Source: Methanothrix sp. (lineage in GTDB: Archaea; Halobacteriota; Methanosarcinia; Methanotrichales; Methanotrichaceae). From it: 8,612 nt of DNA. The number at the start of each line of letters is the position of its first letter. Within the stretch, counting starts at the first letter, position 1. Made by a program: the position numbers and the translations under genes. Of the stretch, positions 6,612 through 8,612 are shown one piece after another. The notes beneath the pieces are model-generated. The model worked only from the letters and a program-made list of their open reading frames with translations, had not been told where the DNA came from and did not search any database. Location: assembly GCA_028688175.1 (NCBI GenBank), contig JAQTYS010000034.1, positions 6,638 to 15,249 on the forward strand, given 5' to 3'.

Positions 6612-7934
6612 ATGACACTAAGACATATTGTTTTTGATTCCGCAGGAAAGGCGATGCTCATTTACGGGATTGTATCTATCCTTTTATGCGGCCTGGTGAT
6701 TAGCTCGCCTGCCCTGGCAGAGACGCCAACGGACAGTCTTGCGAAAGTGTTTGTATCACCATTTGACCTCTCGCCAGATGATATTGTGCTGGACATCAGC
6801 CCGGATGCGACCCGATTCATTGAGGGCGCGGTCAATATCAACTATGAGGACTTTATGGGCGATGGGGGGCAGCTCAAGTCCGCAAAGGAGATAGCCTCTC
6901 TGCTTGGCGATGCTGGTCTATCCAGCAATGATTCTCTGGTTATCGCGGGCGAGTGTCTTCCCTGTGGCGGCGGACCATCACCGGCGTTCTTCTCCTATTG
7001 GCTGCTCAAATACCTGGGGCATGAGAGAGTAAGGATTCTGGAAGGCCACTTGGATGACTGGGCCTCAGCTGGGCTGAATATCAGCAATAGCTCTGCCACA
7101 AGACAGAAGACGGAATATGTTCCTCACCTTGCGACCAAGCTTCTTGCCACATATGAATTCGTGGTTAACGGCGGGGCTCAGATCGTGGATGCCAGGCTGG
7201 CCAGGGACTATGCCATTGGCTCTATTCCTGGTGCCGTCAACATTGCATACGAGAATGTGCTTTCCAATGAGAGCATCAAGCCCGTGGCGGATCTGGAGAA
7301 GGTCTTTGCTAAGCTGGAGAAGGATCGGCCCGTCGTGGTCTACACCAACGTGGGCGTTGAGGCCTCACTGGTCTGGCTCGCCCTGAACCTCTCCGGCTAC
7401 GATGCCAGGCTTTACACATGGCGGGATTGGCTGGAAAACCAGCCCAAATTCAACTTCGAACTGATAGATATAGTAGCCAAGCCCAATCCTGTGAAAACAG
7501 GCTCGACTACAACCATAACGGCATCCTTCCAGGAAAAACAGATGGCTGCTGCAGGAAATTCCTCAGGCGGTGAGGCAAAGCTCACGATCAAGGGATGCGC
7601 CACCTGCGGATTTGAAGGATTCGCTTTAGGCACATCTGGTGCATCTGGTGCCTCTGGAAACAAATCCGGGACCATCCAACTAAGCTCATCAGGCAAGACA
7701 TCGCAATCCAGTGCTGCCGGCCAGGATAACGTGCTGCGTTGCACTGCCGTCATAAACGCCCTCGATGGCTCCGAAGTTGCAAGTACAAGCCTGCTGCGCA
7801 CCTCTGGATACAAATATGTAGGAATCTGGAGTGCCAATGTAGCGCCCGGCATTTACAAGGTGAGCATAGCTGCCACATCTTCCAAAAGCGCCGAGACCTT
7901 TGAGGATGTTTTAAAGATAGAGGTAACCGGATAG
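6612..7934 (+). CDS. Exported double-rhodanese protein with C-terminal beta-sandwich (paralog 2)
   Basis: This 440-residue protein is a tandem paralog of the preceding one. An N-terminal signal peptide (hydrophobic core about 14-30) has a likely cut after SSPALA, about residue 36. Rhodanese domain 1 is about 50-160 with GECLPCGGGPS (Cys115, Cys118). Domain 2 is about 178-278 with IVDARLARDY and VVVYTNVGVEAS, where Thr245 replaces the catalytic Cys. A third part, absent from paralog 1, spans about 284-440. It begins VAKPNPVKTGSTTTITASF and ends IYKVSIAATSSKS...VLKIEVTG, which reads like an Ig-like beta-sandwich. It carries Cys329-A-T-Cys332 and Cys377 and a Ser/Gly-rich insert. ATG 6612 is preferred because GGAG (6603-6606) is five bases upstream and the signal peptide then starts properly. 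An upstream in-frame ATG at 6573 would overlap the previous gene and add 13 residues. It is the last gene of the operon. Confidence 0.85.
   Translation: MTLRHIVFDSAGKAMLIYGIVSILLCGLVISSPALAETPTDSLAKVFVSPFDLSPDDIVLDISPDATRFIEGAVNINYEDFMGDGGQLKSAKEIASLLGDAGLSSNDSLVIAGECLPCGGGPSPAFFSYWLLKYLGHERVRILEGHLDDWASAGLNISNSSATRQKTEYVPHLATKLLATYEFVVNGGAQIVDARLARDYAIGSIPGAVNIAYENVLSNESIKPVADLEKVFAKLEKDRPVVVYTNVGVEASLVWLALNLSGYDARLYTWRDWLENQPKFNFELIDIVAKPNPVKTGSTTTITASFQEKQMAAAGNSSGGEAKLTIKGCATCGFEGFALGTSGASGASGNKSGTIQLSSSGKTSQSSAAGQDNVLRCTAVINALDGSEVASTSLLRTSGYKYVGIWSANVAPGIYKVSIAATSSKSAETFEDVLKIEVTG
7632..7658 (+). repeat. Three 9-base tandem units encoding TSG-ASG-ASG
   Basis: The units acatctggt, gcatctggt and gcctctgga follow one another inside the Ser/Gly-rich insert of paralog 2. 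They encode a flexible tripeptide repeat and probably arose by slippage. The repeat sits after the CATC motif of the C-terminal domain. Confidence 0.7.
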
Positions 7935-7971
7935 GCCGGAGGGCCTAGGCCTATCAGCGCTCCTCTTTTTT
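7932..7971 (+). terminator. Terminator-like hairpin and T-run at the end of the operon
   Basis: TAGGCC (7932-7937, including the stop codon) pairs with GGCCTA (7942-7947) across a 4-base loop. The overlapping GGCCTAGGCC (7942-7951) and TAGGCCTA (7946-7953) are palindromic and give alternative pairings. A pyrimidine stretch ending in six T (7966-7971) follows. Archaeal termination depends chiefly on the T-run, so this would end transcription of the seven-gene operon. The minus-strand pseudogene stop codon at 7954-7956 lies within it. Confidence 0.55.
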
Positions 7972-8190
7972 CGCATAAATTCCAGATCCCAGGAACCAGG
8001 TGTCATCGACTTTCGCCACGTAGCTGAGCTTTAATCTTGCAGTCATGTTCATGGATGGGTCAGGATAGATGTAATAGCTAAAACCATTGCCCATCCTTGC
8101 CAAGTCTATGATCTGCGAGATGAAATCTATCTACTCGTATAAAATTCCCTCCTATATGAATTTTGCAGACTCTTCAACCAATTCTCTGGC
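7954..8190 (-). pseudogene. Degraded remnant of a methanogen-type cache-domain protein
   Basis: One minus-strand frame reads, from 8190, ARELVEESAKFI, then a stop (8152-8154), EGILYE, a second stop (8131-8133), and then 58 open codons to a TGA at 7954-7956. The last part contains FISQIIDLARMGNGFSYY, IYPDPSMNM and KVDDTWFLGSGIYAKKEER. These are the ending motifs of the small extracellular single-cache domains common in Methanothrix-like methanogens, which act as ligand-binding sensors. ELVEESAKFI resembles the helix at the start of that domain. Between the two parts an intact cache domain would need several dozen more residues, so an internal deletion plus two nonsense codons have occurred. 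No start codon or signal peptide is left. The identification is by memory of the family's motifs. Confidence 0.6.
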
Positions 8191-8237
8191 CTATTGCATC
8201 CCGCGATCTCTCCGACAGAAGATGATTCTCAACACGG

Positions 8238-8612
8238 TTAGAACTCTCCCAATGTGAATTGATCCTGCAACCTGATCTCTTTGGACCTGTGCTCTATCAA
8301 AAGCATATCCATCAGCAGAAAGGCGTTTTTTACCGACTTGGATCGAGCATGGTTGTTGAAGTACACCCTCACCTTGGCGGCCTTCAGCTCAGCCTCCTTG
8401 ATGCGAGGCACCCAGGTCTCCAGTTGATCCTTCTTGTAGAGATAATCATATCTATTCAACCTGTGGTCGTCCTCCTTCTCGCCTCTGTCCTCGCCCTGAT
8501 ACCAGATATCGTAGTTGCGGCCATGAAAGCGCACATAAGCGTGATTTGCAGTCTGCTCTCTGCCGGCATGAATCCCTGGGCCGTCGATCAGAACATTGGC
8601 AACATTCCTCTC
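8238..8612 (-). CDS. DUF72 (YecE-like) protein, C-terminal part only
   Basis: The minus-strand frame is open from the right edge of the window (8612) to a TAG at 8238-8240, giving 124 visible residues, so the N-terminus lies outside. Family motifs are seen: AYVRFHGRN (visible 25-33), an aromatic Tyr-rich stretch NRYDYLY, then LETWVPRIKEAE and VRVYFNNHARSKSVKNAFLLMDML (Asn86, Asn87, His88). FNNH followed by NA a few residues later is the usual ending of DUF72 TIM-barrel proteins. Their biochemical function is not established. GTG at 8534 could look like a start, but homology continues upstream of it (IDGPGIHAGREQTANHAYV), so it is internal. The 47 bases between this gene and the cache remnant show nothing recognisable. 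Confidence 0.85.
   Translation of the reverse strand, partial: ERNVANVLIDGPGIHAGREQTANHAYVRFHGRNYDIWYQGEDRGEKEDDHRLNRYDYLYKKDQLETWVPRIKEAELKAAKVRVYFNNHARSKSVKNAFLLMDMLLIEHRSKEIRLQDQFTLGEF

Noticed and set aside
7412..7852. Minus-strand 146-codon frame opposite the C-terminal part of the second rhodanese
   Set aside because: It is antisense to a well-supported coding frame and has no start signal or domain.
1..8612. CRISPR arrays, tRNA or rRNA genes, insertion sequences
   Set aside because: No regularly spaced repeats, cloverleaf-like segments, rRNA sequence, transposase or terminal inverted repeats were seen in any gap.

Overview
The window looks like a piece of a euryarchaeal methanogen chromosome, most likely of the Methanothrix (Methanosaeta) type. 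The clues are an archaeal EngB-type GTPase, a YkgJ-type cysteine-cluster protein, a DUF72 protein, the remnant of a methanogen-style extracellular cache-domain protein, an archaeal TATA box (TTTAAATA) just ahead of an operon, and a mix of Shine-Dalgarno-led and apparently short-leader genes. The genus is an inference. The domain Archaea is better supported than the genus.

Left part (1-2870). A fragment that resembles a PIN-domain (VapC-like) protein enters on the + strand at the window edge and breaks off into the 3' end of a minus-strand gene. That gene encodes a divergent nitrilase-superfamily protein with a recognisable Glu-Lys-Cys triad. Upstream of it, also on the minus strand, is EngB. 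Divergent from EngB is a YkgJ-family CxxCxxCC protein.

Central part (2945-7934). Seven + strand genes are packed with gaps of only 4 to 38 bases and read as one operon. In order they are: an ArsR-family repressor with a CVC metal-thiol motif; an ArsP/DUF318-type permease with a CSC motif in the membrane; a small CxxC redox-active disulfide protein; an AhpD-like carboxymuconolactone-decarboxylase-fold protein with the full E-x11-CxxC-x3-H relay; a DGC-domain putative zinc-binding protein; and two paralogous exported double-rhodanese proteins. A promoter with an upstream perfect inverted repeat precedes the operon. A terminator-like hairpin and T-run follow it.

The operon is the most interesting part of the window. 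It joins a metal- or metalloid-sensing repressor, an efflux-type permease, two cytoplasmic dithiol relays, a zinc-thiolate protein and two extracytoplasmic sulfur-transferase-like proteins. Both rhodaneses lack the normal catalytic Cys in the second domain (Thr instead) and carry a CLPCGGGPS loop in the first domain, which is the usually inactive one. A reasonable but unproven reading is a thiol or sulfur-dependent detoxification or trafficking system that spans the membrane, for example for arsenicals, other soft metals or reactive sulfur species.

Right part (7935-8612). A degraded cache-domain pseudogene lies on the minus strand, followed by the C-terminal part of a DUF72 protein that runs off the window edge.
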